A stretch of DNA of 64,000 nucleotides from [Erwinia] mediterraneensis (GCF_900604315.1 NZ_LR026978.1:883063-947062); one strand, 5' to 3'. Positions 11,893 to 23,291 are shown, counted from the stretch's first letter. Notes: a model not told the origin generated them from the letters alone. A program made the numbers and translations.

Positions 11893-12678
11893 TTAACCCA
11901 CCTGCACCGACAGCATACTCACTGCGCCCATCTCAATACCATCGACAGGAAAGGTCACCGCTTCATCCGGCTGACGCGAGCCCAGCACATACAGTAACGG
12001 CAGATAATGTTCTGGCGTCGGGTTAGCGAGGCTGGCATGCTCATGCTGCATAAAATTGACAAGCGGATGCTGGCGGTTTGCGCCCTTGAAGGCTGCCTGG
12101 GCACGGACAAATTCATTGAAAGAATCTGCCCAGGGCCAGGCTTCAGCCTCTTGCTGCCAGCGTAGCATGCGTAAGTTATGCACCACATTGCCGCTGGCCA
12201 CTATCATTACGCCGCGTTCACGCAACGCTGCCAGCTGGCTGCCCAGCTCATAATGCCAGCTCGCCGGTTTAGTGGCGTCAATGCTCAGCTGTACCACCGG
12301 AATCGCTGCATCAGGATACATCTTAATCAACACGCCCCAGGCACCGTGATCCAGTCCCCATGCCTGATCAAACTGCACAGCAACCGGTGCCAGCAGATCG
12401 GCAATCTCCTGCGCCAGTTCAGGAGAACCTGGTGCCGGATAGCGCGTGGCATACAGCGCCTCAGGAAACCCGCCAAAATCATGAATAGTACGTGGCCTGC
12501 TCATCGCCGTAACGGCTGTACCCTGCGTATACCAGTGCGCGGAAACTGCGACGATGGCACGCGGACGCGGCAGAGTTTTACCCAGCTCACGCCAGACGGC
12601 GGTATAGCGGTTTTCCTCCAGCACGTTCATTGGGCTGCCGTGGCCCAGGAACAGTGCAGGCATGCGGTTGTTACTCAT
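11893..12678 (-). CDS. ygiD: Extradiol ring-cleavage dioxygenase YgiD (DOPA dioxygenase type)
   Basis: A 261-residue class III extradiol dioxygenase of the LigB/DODA family; the E. coli homologue opens L-DOPA. Metal/active-site histidines sit in FLGHGSPMN near the N-terminus, VSAHWYTQGT, LDHGAWGVL and SGNVVHNLRM. Convergent with ygiC and divergent from zupT. No transport or pathway genes are adjacent, so the physiological substrate cannot be read from context. Confidence 0.94.
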   Translation of the reverse strand: MSNNRMPALFLGHGSPMNVLEENRYTAVWRELGKTLPRPRAIVAVSAHWYTQGTAVTAMSRPRTIHDFGGFPEALYATRYPAPGSPELAQEIADLLAPVAVQFDQAWGLDHGAWGVLIKMYPDAAIPVVQLSIDATKPASWHYELGSQLAALRERGVMIVASGNVVHNLRMLRWQQEAEAWPWADSFNEFVRAQAAFKGANRQHPLVNFMQHEHASLANPTPEHYLPLLYVLGSRQPDEAVTFPVDGIEMGAVSMLSVQVG

Positions 12679-12849
12679 CAGGCATCCTCAGGTTAATCTG
12701 TCATCGCAATGAGCGTTACCATACCCCCTTTCCTGACGGGAGAAACCCGCATAAGCATGATGATGATCATCAGATAATTTGAAAAAACCGCCCGACAGTT
12801 CTTTACATGAAGTAACTTTATTTTTTATAGGGTTAAAGGTAATTTAACT

Positions 12850-12868
12850 GCGAATCATTATCATTAAG
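12850..12868 (-). promoter_or_regulatory. Candidate Fur box upstream of zupT
   Basis: The complement of 12850-12868 matches the 19-bp Fur consensus at 14 of 19 positions by hand alignment, with the core TAATGATAATGATT. It lies 10-28 bases in front of the zupT ATG, a position where a bound repressor would block transcription or initiation. A second AT-rich ATGATGATCAT-type palindrome is nearby at about 12757-12775. Unproven. Confidence 0.4.
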
Positions 12869-12877
12869 GATGTTAAT

Positions 12878-13645
12878 ATGTCAGTGCCGTTGCTTCTGAC
12901 TATTCTGGCGGGCGGTGCCACATTCGCGGGCGCTCTCTTTGGCGTGATGGGGCAAAAGCCCTCTAATCGTGTACTGGCGTTCGCGTTGGGCTTCGCTGCC
13001 GGCATTATGCTGCTGATCTCGCTGATGGAGATGTTACCCACCGCGCTGCATACGCCGGAGATGTCACCCGTATTAGGGTACGGTATGTTCTTGCTGGGCC
13101 TGCTGGGTTACTTTGCGCTGGATCGCCTGTTGCCACATCAGCATCCGCAGGATCTGGTTGCGGTTAATTGCCGCCCCGCCAACCTCCGGCGTACGGCGAT
13201 TCTGCTGACGCTGGGTATCAGCCTGCATAACTTTCCTGAAGGAGTCGCTACTTTTGTCACCGCCAGCAGCGATATGGAGCTGGGGTTGGGTATTGCCCTC
13301 GCCGTAGCTATCCATAATATTCCTGAAGGACTGGCGGTAGCGGGCCCGATGTTTGCCGCTACCGGCTCAAAAACAAAGGCGCTTTTCTGGGCCTGCCTCT
13401 CTGGCCTGGCAGAAATTTTGGGCGGTATTGCCGCTTTCTGGCTGTTTGGTCCGACCATGTCGCCGGTAGCGATCGCGGCGGTAATGGCGGCGGTGGCGGG
13501 TATTATGGTGGCGTTGTCAGTGGACGAACTGATGCCGCTGGCGCGTGAAATCGACCCACACAATAACCCCAGCTATGGCGTGCTGTGCGGCATGACAGTT
13601 ATGGGCCTGAGCCTGACGCTGCTGCAGAGTAGCGGTATCAGTTAA
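12878..13645 (+). CDS. zupT: Zinc/divalent metal transporter ZupT (ZIP family)
   Basis: A 255-residue ZIP-family importer for Zn(II) with broader divalent metal range. About eight hydrophobic segments are visible. The metal-binding motifs of transmembrane helices 4 and 5 are intact: [10 protein letters not shown] and [12 protein letters not shown] at 12878 follows AAGGATG. The upstream region holds a Fur-box-like sequence, which would fit iron uptake as part of its job. Confidence 0.96.
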   Translation: MSVPLLLTILAGGATFAGALFGVMGQKPSNRVLAFALGFAAGIMLLISLMEMLPTALHTPEMSPVLGYGMFLLGLLGYFALDRLLPHQHPQDLVAVNCRPANLRRTAILLTLGISLHNFPEGVATFVTASSDMELGLGIALAVAIHNIPEGLAVAGPMFAATGSKTKALFWACLSGLAEILGGIAAFWLFGPTMSPVAIAAVMAAVAGIMVALSVDELMPLAREIDPHNNPSYGVLCGMTVMGLSLTLLQSSGIS

Positions 13646-13672
13646 CGCTGGCGAAAATTAAGCAGTAAAAAT

Positions 13673-13699
13673 CCGCCTTCATAGAAGGCGGCTTTGTTT
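13673..13699 (+). terminator. Terminator after zupT
   Basis: Perfect 8-bp stem CCGCCTTC / GAAGGCGG with a 3-base loop, followed by CTTTGTTT, 27 bases past the zupT stop. Confidence 0.75.
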
Positions 13700-13836
13700 G
13701 CATCCCACAGGGGTGTACCAAAAACCTTAAAAAGCAGTCTCTGCCTGTTCCGTAAGATTCAAAGCCAGAGACGATAAGGCAGAGCCAAAACGTATTGATG
13801 ACCACGCCCGCAGGACGTGGTTTTAAGTTGGTAATA

Positions 13837-13862
13837 AAATGGCCGGAATATCCGGCCATTTT
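13837..13862. terminator. Bidirectional terminator between zupT and ribB
   Basis: Perfect stem AAATGGCCGGA / TCCGGCCATTT with loop ATA, A-run on one side and T-run on the other. It lies 19 bases beyond the ribB stop codon. A weaker hairpin ACCACG / CGTGGT lies at 13801-13821. Confidence 0.85.
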
Positions 13863-13881
13863 TTATAACTCGCAGCAAGCA

Positions 13882-14538
13882 TCAGCTTGCCTGGCGCGTC
13901 TCACGCTGACGGCGATAGGCAACCAGATCTTCAATGGTCACTACCGGCATATCGTGCTGTTTCGCAAAGGCGATAGCTTCCGGCGCGTGGGCCATAGAGC
14001 CGTCATCATTGGTCAGTTCACAAAGAACGCCAGCCGGTTTAAATCCTGCCAGGGTCACCAGATCAATCGTGGCTTCCGTATGGCCGCCACGCGTCAGTAC
14101 GCCGCCATCCTGCGCACGCAGCGGGAATACATGCCCCGGACGATTGAGATCGCTCGGTTTAGCATTATCCGCAATGGCGGTACGAATGGTGGTAATACGG
14201 TCTTTCGCCGACACGCCGGTGGTCACACCCTGCGCCGCTTCAATGGTCACGGTAAAACCGGTGCCGTAAGCGCTGGTGTTGTTCTCCACCATCATCGGCA
14301 GCTCAAGCTGCTGGCGACGCTCTTCGGTCAGGCACAGGCAGACAATGCCGCTGCCGTGACGAATTGTCAGTGCCATCTGTTCAACGGTCATGGTTTCGGC
14401 GGCGAAAATCATATCGCCTTCATTTTCACGATTTTCATCGTCCAGCACCATCACGCCACGGCCATCCCGTAGCGCCGCAATGGCGCGTTCTACGCGCTGT
14501 TCCGGCGTGCCAAATTCAGAAAGAAGCGTCTGATTCAT
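13882..14538 (-). CDS. ribB: 3,4-dihydroxy-2-butanone 4-phosphate synthase
   Basis: A 218-residue riboflavin biosynthesis enzyme that converts ribulose 5-phosphate to dihydroxybutanone phosphate and formate. Motifs: [16 protein letters not shown] (acidic catalytic and Mg-binding loop), RHGSGIVCL, and [10 protein letters not shown] with the conserved His. A stand-alone RibB without a fused RibA domain, as in Gammaproteobacteria. Its mRNA leader carries an FMN riboswitch (14650-14795), so it is repressed when FMN is plentiful. Confidence 0.98.
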   Translation of the reverse strand: MNQTLLSEFGTPEQRVERAIAALRDGRGVMVLDDENRENEGDMIFAAETMTVEQMALTIRHGSGIVCLCLTEERRQQLELPMMVENNTSAYGTGFTVTIEAAQGVTTGVSAKDRITTIRTAIADNAKPSDLNRPGHVFPLRAQDGGVLTRGGHTEATIDLVTLAGFKPAGVLCELTNDDGSMAHAPEAIAFAKQHDMPVVTIEDLVAYRRQRETRQAS

Positions 14539-14649
14539 GGTAATAAACCTTTATGTAAGTATGTGAGTTACCAGAATCAGGGCGAGCTTAGGAGTATGTC
14601 ATAAAGACATGGCAATAACGTGAAGCGGGCATAGCCCGGCTGAAATCGT

Positions 14650-14795
14650 TACCCTCTCCCATCCGGACTTTAACCGTCGGCCCCGGAATTACACCGGATC
14701 TGCTGACCTTCAAACCTGTCGGTTTGAAGCGCTCGCGGGCTTTCAGCTACGCTGATTTACCGCCGGTGGGGAATTTCGCCCCGCCCTGAGAATAA
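14650..14795 (-). promoter_or_regulatory. FMN riboswitch (RFN element) of ribB
   Basis: On the minus strand the leader contains the hallmark conserved blocks of the RFN element in order: a start block TTCTCAGGGCGGGGCGAAAT, the ACCGGCGGTAAAT arm, AGCCCGCGAGCG, GGTCAGCAGATCCGGTG, and the closing GGGCCGACGGTTAAAGTCC / GATGGGAGAGGG. About 110 bases separate it from the ribB ATG, including a GC-rich hairpin near 14620-14640 that could be the expression platform. It binds FMN and turns ribB off. Confidence 0.97.
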
Positions 14796-14969
14796 GCGAA
14801 ATCACTATAACGCCAAAAAAACTGTCGGGCAATCGACAAAAGCGCAAAAGCTTTTGCATTTCCTGCGCTGACGATTTGAGGTTTAACCTTTTCGTTTCTG
14901 GCATTACACTTAAAGCATATTGTGACAACAGAGACGCTGCCATCGGCAACCCGCAACCAGGAAATCACC

Positions 14970-15323
14970 ATGATCGACACGAAAAAAATTGAACAACTTG
15001 CGCGTCAGGTGCATGAGGCCATGCCAAAAGGGATTCGTGAATTTGGCGATGACGTAGAAAAGAAAATTCGTCAGGTGCTGCAGGCGCAGCTTACCCGTAT
15101 GGATCTGGTCAACCGCGAAGAGTTTGACGTGCAGACACAGGTTCTGCTGCGCACGCGGGAAAAACTGGCGGCGCTTGAACAGCGTCTGGCACAGTTAGAA
15201 AATCGTGCGCCGGAAGCTACCCCGGCAGCAACTACCACTAATGCGCCAGCCAGCAGCGCCAGCGCGCCAGCCAGCGCCCCCGGCGCGACGCCCGAAATTT
15301 TAAAAACGGAAGATCCGCAGTAA
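14970..15323 (+). CDS. ubiK: Ubiquinone biosynthesis accessory factor UbiK
   Basis: A 117-residue BMFP-domain protein (formerly YqiC). The N-terminal helix contains [18 protein letters not shown], followed by a C-terminal coiled coil ([20 protein letters not shown]), then an Ala/Pro-rich disordered tail longer than in E. coli. UbiK binds UbiJ and supports ubiquinone synthesis. The start at 14970 ([13 protein letters not shown]) fits the family; a longer frame from 14922 does not. It is transcribed away from the ribB riboswitch. Confidence 0.93.
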   Translation: MIDTKKIEQLARQVHEAMPKGIREFGDDVEKKIRQVLQAQLTRMDLVNREEFDVQTQVLLRTREKLAALEQRLAQLENRAPEATPAATTTNAPASSASAPASAPGATPEILKTEDPQ

Positions 15324-15341
15324 CGTTCTGCTGACACTGCT

Positions 15342-15364
15342 GCGGGAGCCTGTCTGGCTCCCGC
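15342..15364. terminator. Hairpin between ubiK and hldE
   Basis: Perfect 9-bp GC-rich stem GCGGGAGCC / GGCTCCCGC with loop TGTCT, between two convergent genes. T tract is weak on both strands; probably the shared terminator. Confidence 0.6.
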
Positions 15365-15371
15365 ATCGTCT

Positions 15372-16802
15372 TTAGCTGTTTGCGTCGCGAATGGTTTTGA
15401 TGATATTGGTGGTTGAAATCCCGTCTTCAAAGTTCAGTACCATCACCTCGCCGCCATTTGCCCACACCTCTTTACTGCCAGCGATATCTTCCGCGCGATA
15501 GTCGCCGCCTTTAACCAGCAGATCGGGCAGGATCTCTCCGATCAGACGCTGAGGCGTATCCTCTTCGAAGGAAACCACCCAGTCGACCGATTCCAGCGCC
15601 CCGAGCACAATCATGCGGTTAACCAGCGGGTTTACCGGCCGGGTTTCTCCTTTCAGGCGCTTCGTGGAAGCATCGCTGTTCACCGCCACGATCAGGCGAT
15701 CGCCCAGTTTACGCGCATTTGCCAGATAGGAAACATGACCCGCATGCAGAATATCAAAGACGCCGTTGGTCATGACCACTTTCTCGCCACGCTTGCGCGC
15801 CAGCGCGACGGCTTCTTTCAGTTGCGCTTCGTTCATCACGCCAAAGCCGCTTTCCGGCCGCGCATGGATGGCATTTTCCAGCTCTACCGGGCTGACGGTT
15901 GAGGTCCCCAGTTTGCCAACCACAACGCCTGCGGCAGCATTGGCGAGGAAACAAGCGTCTTCCAGCGAGTTGCCTGCCGCCAGCGATGCCGCCAGCACGC
16001 CGATCACCGTATCGCCAGCACCGGTCACATCATAGACTTCCTGCGCCTGCGTCGGCAGGTGCAACGGCGCTTTGCCCGGCTGCAGCAGCGTCATACCATT
16101 CTCTGAACGGGTCACCAGCAGCGCAGAAAGCTCATAATCGGCCACCAGCTGCATACCGCGACGCACGATCTCCTCTTCGCTTTTGCACTTGCCCACCACT
16201 GCCTCAAACTCTGAGAGGTTGGGGGTCAGCAGCGTAGCGCCGCGATAGCGGGAGAAGTCTGTGCCTTTGGGATCGATCAGCACCGGCACTCCAGCCTGAC
16301 GCGCCAGCTGAATCATCATCTGCACGCTGGCCAGCGCGCCTTTACCGTAGTCGGAGAGTACCAGCGCGCCTGCCTGTGATACCTTCTGGCGAATACGCTG
16401 ATGAATCGGCTCCGGATCAACGTTATCAAAGCCCTCTTCAAAATCGAGGCGGATCAACTGCTGATTACGGGAGAGGATACGCAGCTTGGTAATGGTGGGG
16501 TGCGTTTTGATGGTCACAAAATCGCACTCAACGTTAACGCCATTCAGTGTGGAACTCAGCACGCGCGCGGCATCATCCTCGCCGGTCAACCCGATCAACC
16601 GGGAAGCCGCCCCAAGCGCCGCAATGTTCATCGCCACGTTGGCTGCGCCGCCGGGCCGCTCCTCCACGGTATCCACTTTCACCACCGGCACCGGGGCTTC
16701 AGGGGAGATACGGCTGGTCGGGCCATACCAGTAGCGATCCAACATGACGTCACCGACAACCAGCACTGCGGCACGGTCGAATTCGGGCAGGGTTACTTTC
16801 AT
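15372..16802 (-). CDS. hldE: Bifunctional heptose kinase/adenylyltransferase HldE
   Basis: A 476-residue two-domain enzyme of ADP-heptose synthesis for the lipopolysaccharide core. Residues about 1-315 are a ribokinase-type kinase ([11 protein letters not shown] at the start, catalytic [11 protein letters not shown] near 260); residues about 340-476 are a nucleotidyltransferase with [16 protein letters not shown] (HxGH motif). It follows glnE on the same strand, as in E. coli. Cytoplasmic. Confidence 0.98.
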   Translation of the reverse strand: MKVTLPEFDRAAVLVVGDVMLDRYWYGPTSRISPEAPVPVVKVDTVEERPGGAANVAMNIAALGAASRLIGLTGEDDAARVLSSTLNGVNVECDFVTIKTHPTITKLRILSRNQQLIRLDFEEGFDNVDPEPIHQRIRQKVSQAGALVLSDYGKGALASVQMMIQLARQAGVPVLIDPKGTDFSRYRGATLLTPNLSEFEAVVGKCKSEEEIVRRGMQLVADYELSALLVTRSENGMTLLQPGKAPLHLPTQAQEVYDVTGAGDTVIGVLAASLAAGNSLEDACFLANAAAGVVVGKLGTSTVSPVELENAIHARPESGFGVMNEAQLKEAVALARKRGEKVVMTNGVFDILHAGHVSYLANARKLGDRLIVAVNSDASTKRLKGETRPVNPLVNRMIVLGALESVDWVVSFEEDTPQRLIGEILPDLLVKGGDYRAEDIAGSKEVWANGGEVMVLNFEDGISTTNIIKTIRDANS

Positions 16803-16889
16803 TCCTGAGACTCCAGACTGCAGTAAAAATAGTGCGCGGATAATAGCACAGAAGCCAGTAGTGCCACCTGTTCCGCATCCGGGACGGTA

Positions 16890-19721
16890 TTATGTCAGCC
16901 AGCGCTGCCAGCTGGCGCGCACCGTTTCACGCTCCGTCAGGAACGCATCTGGCTCAACGTGGCCAGGCAATTCCTGGAGCGCCAGATGGTGCAGCGCGTC
17001 GCGCAAAGTCACATAAGCCCGGGTAAGCGCCTGAGCCTCTTCTTCCGGCATTTTCTGGTGCCTCGCCATCAACTCGAAGATGCGCACATTATCGGACCAG
17101 CGCGTCAGTGCGGGCTGTTCAGCTGCGTAGCGTAAGACCAGATATTGCGCGATGAATTCAATATCGGTGATGCCGCCCTCGTCGGTTTTAATCTCCCAGC
17201 GCCCTTTGTGTTTGTTGCTGAGATGAGCGCGCATCTTTTCGCGCATATCACGGACTTCCGTACGTAGTCCCACAGGCTCGCGCGTCAGGCAGAGCACGCC
17301 CCGACGGATAGCGGCAAAGCGTTCGCCCAGTTCAGCTTCTCCGAACACGATACGCGCACGCACCAGCGCCTGATGCTCCCAGGTCCAGGCCTCATTGCGC
17401 TGATAGTCGTCAAACGCCTCAAAGGTGCTGACCAGCATCCCTGCCGCACCCGAAGGCCGCAGTCGCGCATCAACTTCATAAAGAATGCCGGATGAGGTCC
17501 GGGTGCTGAACAGATGCATCACGCGTTGTGCCAGCCGCAGATAGAACTGGCGGCCATCAATGCTGCGCTCGCCCTGGGTCACCGCCTCAACCGGGCAATC
17601 GTGCAGGAACACCAGGTCGAGATCGGAGTTGTAGCCCAGTTCCCAGCCGCCCAGCTTGCCATAGCCCACCACAGCAAAACCGCGCTCATGCTCGTTTTGC
17701 AGATGGGAGGGGCGGCCATAACGCTGCACCATCATATTCCAGGCCTGTTGCACCACCGACTCGATAATCGCCTCGGCCAGCCAGGTTAAGTGATCGCTCA
17801 CTTTCATTACCGGCAAGGTTTTGGCGATATCCGCCGCCGCAATACGCAGATGCTGCGCCTGTTTGAACTGACGCAGCGCCTCAAGCTGTTGCTCTTCATC
17901 ATCGGCAGGAATACGCATCAGATACTGGCGCAGCTCGTCGCGATACGCATCGGTCGCGGTGGGCTGATAGAGCGTGGCGGGATCCAGCAACTCATCCAGC
18001 AGAAGGGGATGGCGTGCCAGCTGGCTGGCGAGCATTGGTGAGGCGGCACAGAGATGAATCAGATGGCGCAGCGCACCGCCCGATTCCGTTAACAGCTCCA
18101 GATAGGTACTGCGCGTCAGCACCCCGACCAGCAGCGGCGTCAGACGGCGTAGCGTTACCGCCGCATCGGGCAGCGGACAGACCTCGCTTAACAGACGCGG
18201 CATCAGCTGATCCAGCGCCTGACGGCCGCGCGGACCAATGGTGCGTTTGCTGATATCCTGATGAAAATCGTTCAGCGTGGTCAGCAGCTGCTGGCGTTGC
18301 GCCTCCTCCAGCTGTGGCAGCAGTGGTACAAGATCGCTCTCTTCAAGCCGGTCCTGCCACAGGGCGGCATACTCTGCCAGCGCCGGGTTATCTCCCGCTT
18401 CCGGCGCATCTTCGCCAATCAGCTCGTCAAAAATAGCGCGCACCGCAGCCATATGGCTGTCCAGCTGCGTTTTCAGGCTCTCCCAGCAGGTAAACCCCAT
18501 GCCCCATGCCAGACGCGCCCGATTCAGTGGGTCAGCCGGCAGGGTTTGCGTCTGCTCATCGGCGATACTTTGCAGCAGGTTTTCCAGACGACGTAAAAAC
18601 AGATAGGCTTCCCGCAGCTGCTCAATCTGGCCGGGCGGCAACAGATCAAGCTGCGCGATCGCCGTGAGTGAAGGCAGCAGCGAGCGTGACTGAAGTGAGC
18701 GCTCACGCCCACCCCGAATCAGCTGGAACACCTGCACGATAAACTCGACTTCGCGGATGCCGCCCGCCCCCAGCTTGATATTGTCCGTCAGGCCACGCCG
18801 CCGTACTTCACGGGCAATCATGCTCTTCATATTTCGCAGCGACTGAATCACGCTGAAATCGATATAGCGGCGGAAGATGAACGGACGCAGCATCTGACGC
18901 AGCTCCTGGCTCCAGCGATCTTCGTCACCGCCCATAATGCGCGCTTTGACCATAGCGTAGCGTTCCCAGTCGCGTCCCTGTTCCTGATAATAATCTTCCA
19001 GCGCCGCAAAGCTCAGCACCAGCGGCCCGCTGTCGCCAAAAGGCCGCAGGCGCATATCTACGCGGTAAACAAATCCATCTACGGTGGGCTGATCGAGCAC
19101 TTTGATCAGCCTCTGCCCCATACGGGTAAAAAATTGCGCGTTATCCAGCTCGCGCCGTCCGCCGCGCGTGACGCCATTTTCGGGCCAGGAAAAAATCAAA
19201 TCGATATCAGAGGAGAAATTCAGCTCGCCGCCGCCCAGCTTGCCCATGCCCAGAATCAGCATCGGCTGCGCTTCCCCCTCAGCGTTACAGGGCGTACCAA
19301 AATCTCGACAGCACTCCTGCCAGACCCAGTCGCGCGCAGCGACAATCAGGGTTTCCGCCAGCACGCTCAGTTGCTGCAAACTCTGCGTAGTGGTGGCCTG
19401 ATGCAGACACTGCATCCAGGCGATACGGACCAGCATCTGGCGGCGGAACAGGCGCAGCGTGCGCATCAGTGTCGCTTCATCGCTCACCGCCTGTAATTCG
19501 TCGCTCAGCCAGCAGGCATAATGCTGCCACTCATCAGGCTGTGGCGGCTGCTGTTGTAGCGCCTGCCACCAGTCAGGATACTGTTGCAGGTTTTCCACGA
19601 TAAAATCGCTAAAGGCCAGCGCCTCTGCCTGCTCTGCGCTGAGCGCACTCAGCGCCAGACCCAGCTTTTCAGCTGCCTTCTCTTGTTGCGTTTTCAGTAT
19701 CGGTAATAGCTCAGACAACAT
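16890..19721 (-). CDS. glnE: Bifunctional glutamine synthetase adenylyltransferase/deadenylylase
   Basis: A 943-residue regulator of nitrogen assimilation. It adenylylates and deadenylylates glutamine synthetase in response to PII and glutamine. Two related nucleotidyltransferase domains are visible: the N-terminal with [20 protein letters not shown] (deadenylylation) and the C-terminal with [20 protein letters not shown] (adenylylation), each followed by helical GlnD/PII-uridylyltransferase-like regions. Flanked by hldE and ygiF on the same strand. Confidence 0.98.
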   Translation of the reverse strand: MLSELLPILKTQQEKAAEKLGLALSALSAEQAEALAFSDFIVENLQQYPDWWQALQQQPPQPDEWQHYACWLSDELQAVSDEATLMRTLRLFRRQMLVRIAWMQCLHQATTTQSLQQLSVLAETLIVAARDWVWQECCRDFGTPCNAEGEAQPMLILGMGKLGGGELNFSSDIDLIFSWPENGVTRGGRRELDNAQFFTRMGQRLIKVLDQPTVDGFVYRVDMRLRPFGDSGPLVLSFAALEDYYQEQGRDWERYAMVKARIMGGDEDRWSQELRQMLRPFIFRRYIDFSVIQSLRNMKSMIAREVRRRGLTDNIKLGAGGIREVEFIVQVFQLIRGGRERSLQSRSLLPSLTAIAQLDLLPPGQIEQLREAYLFLRRLENLLQSIADEQTQTLPADPLNRARLAWGMGFTCWESLKTQLDSHMAAVRAIFDELIGEDAPEAGDNPALAEYAALWQDRLEESDLVPLLPQLEEAQRQQLLTTLNDFHQDISKRTIGPRGRQALDQLMPRLLSEVCPLPDAAVTLRRLTPLLVGVLTRSTYLELLTESGGALRHLIHLCAASPMLASQLARHPLLLDELLDPATLYQPTATDAYRDELRQYLMRIPADDEEQQLEALRQFKQAQHLRIAAADIAKTLPVMKVSDHLTWLAEAIIESVVQQAWNMMVQRYGRPSHLQNEHERGFAVVGYGKLGGWELGYNSDLDLVFLHDCPVEAVTQGERSIDGRQFYLRLAQRVMHLFSTRTSSGILYEVDARLRPSGAAGMLVSTFEAFDDYQRNEAWTWEHQALVRARIVFGEAELGERFAAIRRGVLCLTREPVGLRTEVRDMREKMRAHLSNKHKGRWEIKTDEGGITDIEFIAQYLVLRYAAEQPALTRWSDNVRIFELMARHQKMPEEEAQALTRAYVTLRDALHHLALQELPGHVEPDAFLTERETVRASWQRWLT

Positions 19722-19751
19722 GAATCTCCCTGATGAGATGTTTCGAATGGC

Positions 19752-21062
19752 TTAGCGCGCGACGCTGCCGTTGCGCCAGAAAGCGGGCTGCTTCAGCGCC
19801 TGGCTGGTGTGCGCATTCAGCCAGCTCGCCTGCTGCTGGTGAATGGCCTGCAGCAACTGCTGCCAGGGAGCCAGCCAGCTTTCTACTTTACTGGTGTCAT
19901 AGGCGCCCGCCAGCAGATGAACTGCCAGCAACTGATGCGATAGCCGTATGGCTTTATCATGATATTCACTCACCTGATGGACCTTGCTGAATGTCTCTTT
20001 CAGGTCAGCGGCGATGCGTCCCAGCATAATGTCGCAGAAGCGTTTAAAGGATCCCTGCATTTTGCTGTGGTTTTTCTCATTCAGCCAGGGCTGCCATTGC
20101 GCTTCCACCAGCCAGCGCGTCAGGGTCAGCTGAGTATCTACCCACAGGGTAGAAAAACAGGTTTCCTGCGCATCGGGTACGCCTGCTGCCAGCGTCTCTT
20201 CCAGCGTCAGCAACTTCTGGCGCAGCGCGCTGCTCGCCTTACGCGGCACCAGGGTGCCGAACAGGGAAAAGGCCTGATGCAGCGTTTCCAGCGCCTCACG
20301 TACCGGTTTCAGCGCCTCGGGATTGCCGCTCAGCCAGACTTCTTCATGATATTGCCAGTGGCTGAGCGCCAGCGACAGCGCCGCGACCATGCCCTCTTCC
20401 ACCGTGGCTTTAGGGGCGATGCGCAGTACAGGCAGCGCACGTAATGGCCGGGCGGGGTTGCCCTGCGCCAGCTGATAGCCACGCGCCGCTTTGCTCAGGC
20501 TGCCGAGACGCAGCCCACCGCCAGCGAGCAACTCATGGGCGAACGCCATCAGGTCGCTGCGCTGACCCGTTTTCAGCTCCAGCTCGATTTCATACAGCGG
20601 TTCATGCAGATCGCCTGCCGCGATCTCCCCCTGATCAAACGCCACTTCAATTTCGCTCTGCTGATAGCGCACCAGCCACTTTTCGCGCTGGAAATGGGTG
20701 CTGAACAGAGGTTGCAGACGTGACTGCAGCGCGGCAAGATCGGTGCCCTGCGGCCAGATCTCTGCAGGCAGCTGCGCGATATCCAGCACCGGCTCGCTTA
20801 ACGCAACATTATATTCCGGGCGCTGATGCAGCCCGCCGAGGGTATTGCCCGCGGTTTTCAGGGTCATCTCATAGCGCTGATTAACGCCGCGAATGCGCAG
20901 GCCCATATCCCAGCGGCGCAGCTGGCTATCTTCCGTTTCGTAATAGATGTTGGTCAGTTCCTGTGCCGCTTCGTGATCGTGCGGCCAGGCAGAGAGCGCC
21001 CGGGAAAGTTTCCCGGCGGCATGGGGTGTGGCAATGAACTTTAATTCGATTTCGATGGTCAT
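19752..21062 (-). CDS. ygiF: Inorganic triphosphatase YgiF (CYTH-CHAD)
   Basis: A 436-residue cytoplasmic protein. The N-terminal CYTH domain (about residues 1-200) begins with the EIELKF metal/triphosphate motif; the C-terminal CHAD helical domain (about 220-430) is rich in conserved His and basic residues (e.g. LSHWQYHEEVWLSGN). E. coli YgiF hydrolyses inorganic triphosphate. It lies 30 bases upstream of glnE in the same direction, probably one operon, and diverges from ygiM. Confidence 0.95.
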   Translation of the reverse strand: MTIEIELKFIATPHAAGKLSRALSAWPHDHEAAQELTNIYYETEDSQLRRWDMGLRIRGVNQRYEMTLKTAGNTLGGLHQRPEYNVALSEPVLDIAQLPAEIWPQGTDLAALQSRLQPLFSTHFQREKWLVRYQQSEIEVAFDQGEIAAGDLHEPLYEIELELKTGQRSDLMAFAHELLAGGGLRLGSLSKAARGYQLAQGNPARPLRALPVLRIAPKATVEEGMVAALSLALSHWQYHEEVWLSGNPEALKPVREALETLHQAFSLFGTLVPRKASSALRQKLLTLEETLAAGVPDAQETCFSTLWVDTQLTLTRWLVEAQWQPWLNEKNHSKMQGSFKRFCDIMLGRIAADLKETFSKVHQVSEYHDKAIRLSHQLLAVHLLAGAYDTSKVESWLAPWQQLLQAIHQQQASWLNAHTSQALKQPAFWRNGSVAR

Positions 21063-21268
21063 AATTTTTTATTCAATACGCTGCTGGCATCAGAGAGGTT
21101 ATTCTGGCGAAGAGTAAAACACTGCTGAGTCGCTGTCTCGGCTTTCTTGCGCTTTCGCGACCCATTTCGCACGAGATTGAGACCAGGATAGTTCCCATTT
21201 CGATCTGTGTGAAGCCTCTCCAGACTGTGCCGGTAATTTTACCGACCTCAAGCAAAAAACGATATCGA

Positions 21269-21889
21269 ATGAAGAAAATCACCTTAGTTGGACTCACTTT
21301 ACTGGCTTTTAGCGCCATCATGCCTGCTCATGCTGAAGAAAAACGCTATATTTCCGACGAATTATCCACCTGGGTACGCAGCGGCCCCGGCGAGCAGTAT
21401 CGCCTGGTAGGCAAACTCAATGCAGGCGAAGAAGTCGCCCTGCTGCAGACCAATAATGACACGCAATATGCGCAGATTCGCGATTCAGAAGGCCGCACCA
21501 ACTGGATCCCGCTTTCTCAACTCAGCACCGCGCCCAGCCTGCGCACCCGTGTACCGCAGCTGGAACAGCAGGTGAAAGACCTGACCACCAAGCTGGCGAC
21601 CATCGATGAAAGCTGGAATCAGCGCACGGCCGAAATGCAGAATAAAGTGGCGAACAGCGACAGCGTGATCAATGGCCTGAAAAATGAGAATCAGAAGCTG
21701 AAAAACGAACTCATTGTGGCGCAGAAAAAAGTCAATGCGGCGAACGTTCAGCTGGATGACAAACAGCGCACCATTATCATGCAGTGGTTTATGTATGGCG
21801 GCGGCGTGCTCGGTGTTGGTCTGCTGCTTGGTCTGCTGTTGCCGCATATGATCCCGCGTCGTAAAAAGAACGATCGCTGGATGAACTGA
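21269..21889 (+). CDS. ygiM: SH3-domain membrane protein YgiM
   Basis: A 206-residue protein starting MKKITLVGLTLLAF, with a signal peptide ending at MPAHA. A bacterial SH3 domain follows (STWVRSGPGEQYRLVGKLNA), then a coiled coil (about residues 90-165) and a C-terminal transmembrane helix (YGGGVLGVGLLLGLLLPHMI) with a basic tail. The same architecture and C-terminus as E. coli YgiM. A longer frame from 21209 adds a non-signal leader and is rejected. Function in envelope physiology is undefined. Confidence 0.92.
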   Translation: MKKITLVGLTLLAFSAIMPAHAEEKRYISDELSTWVRSGPGEQYRLVGKLNAGEEVALLQTNNDTQYAQIRDSEGRTNWIPLSQLSTAPSLRTRVPQLEQQVKDLTTKLATIDESWNQRTAEMQNKVANSDSVINGLKNENQKLKNELIVAQKKVNAANVQLDDKQRTIIMQWFMYGGGVLGVGLLLGLLLPHMIPRRKKNDRWMN

Positions 21890-22049
21890 GGCCACTTTTT
21901 CCTGCAGTCCCCCGGGGGGTATCGCAAGATGCCCCCGTTGTCATGCCTGCAATCCGGCAATTGTGTGTAACAATAAAGCAACGTGTGTGCTCTTGTACGG
22001 GTGCCGGACGCCCCGGGCATGCGACATTTTTTACCTTTGGAGTGGTTGA

Positions 22050-23276
22050 GTGAAGACGTTTCTTGTCGGTGGCGCGGTGCGCGATGCGCTGCTGAATCTG
22101 CCCGTTAAAGACAAAGACTGGGTCGTGGTAGGCGCAACGCCTGAGATGATGCTGGCAAAAGGTTTTCAGCAGGTTGGCCGCGATTTTCCCGTTTTTTTAC
22201 ACCCTGACAGCCGTGAAGAGTATGCGCTGGCGCGTACTGAGCGTAAATCGGGCAACGGCTATACCGGTTTTGTCACCTGGTCAGCACCGGACGTTACTTT
22301 AGAGCAGGATCTGCAGCGTCGTGATCTGACCATTAATGCCATTGCCCGCAGCACCAGCGGCGAATTAATCGATCCCTGTCAGGGACAAAACGATATCCGT
22401 GCACGCCTGCTGCGGCATGTTTCCGCGGCGTTTGTGGAAGATCCGCTGCGCGTGCTGCGCGTGGCGCGTTTTGCCGCCCGTTTTGCGCACCTCAACTTTC
22501 GCGTGGCAGATGAAACCCAGGCGCTGATGCGCGATATGGCACAGGGCGGCGAACTGGCCCACCTGACGCCGGAACGGGTATGGAAAGAGACCGAAAAGGC
22601 GCTGGAAACGCGCAATCCGCAGGTCTATTTTCAGGTGCTGCGCGACTGTGGCGCGTTAAAGGTGCTTTTTCCGGAGCTGGATAACCTGTATGGCGTCCCG
22701 GCACCGATCAAATGGCACCCGGAGATCGATACCGGCCTGCATACCCTGATGACACTCACCATTGCGGCGGCGCTAACTGACCGCGTCGATGTGCGTTTCG
22801 CCACCCTGTTTCATGATGTGGGCAAAGCGCTGACGCCCCCCGAAAAATGGCCCAGTCACCATGGTCATGGACCGGCGGGTGTTCCTCTGGTGGAAGCGCT
22901 GTGCCAGCGTCTGCGCGTGCCTGGCGCCGTCCGCGACTTAGCGCTGCTGGTGACAGAGTTTCATGATGTGGTGCATACCATTGAGCGTCAGCCACCGGAA
23001 GCGCTGGTTGCGCTGTTTGATCGTATCGATGCCTGGCGTAAACCGCAGCGCGTGGAGCAGATTGCGCTGACCAGCGAAGCCGACGTACGCGGTCGGGCGG
23101 GTCTGGAAAACTGTGCCTATCCGCAAGGGGATTATTTGCGGCGCGCCTTTGCGCTGGCGCAGGCAGTACCAACCAAAGCAGTGGTAGAGGCCGGGTTTAA
23201 AGGGGCTGCAGTGCGGGAAGAGTTAACACGGCGACGCATTGCGGCCATCGCCGGAGGCATGAAGCGGTCAGAATAA
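22050..23276 (+). CDS. cca: Multifunctional CCA tRNA nucleotidyltransferase
   Basis: A 408-residue class II CCA-adding enzyme that completes and repairs tRNA 3' ends. N-terminal [20 protein letters not shown] contains the nucleotide-binding loop and DxD metal pair; [10 protein letters not shown] follows. The C-terminal HD phosphohydrolase domain ([19 protein letters not shown]) is the gammaproteobacterial repair module. Start is GTG at 22050 behind TTTGGAGTGG. Confidence 0.98.
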   Translation: MKTFLVGGAVRDALLNLPVKDKDWVVVGATPEMMLAKGFQQVGRDFPVFLHPDSREEYALARTERKSGNGYTGFVTWSAPDVTLEQDLQRRDLTINAIARSTSGELIDPCQGQNDIRARLLRHVSAAFVEDPLRVLRVARFAARFAHLNFRVADETQALMRDMAQGGELAHLTPERVWKETEKALETRNPQVYFQVLRDCGALKVLFPELDNLYGVPAPIKWHPEIDTGLHTLMTLTIAAALTDRVDVRFATLFHDVGKALTPPEKWPSHHGHGPAGVPLVEALCQRLRVPGAVRDLALLVTEFHDVVHTIERQPPEALVALFDRIDAWRKPQRVEQIALTSEADVRGRAGLENCAYPQGDYLRRAFALAQAVPTKAVVEAGFKGAAVREELTRRRIAAIAGGMKRSE

Positions 23277-23291
23277 CTGACCGCCAGGGAC

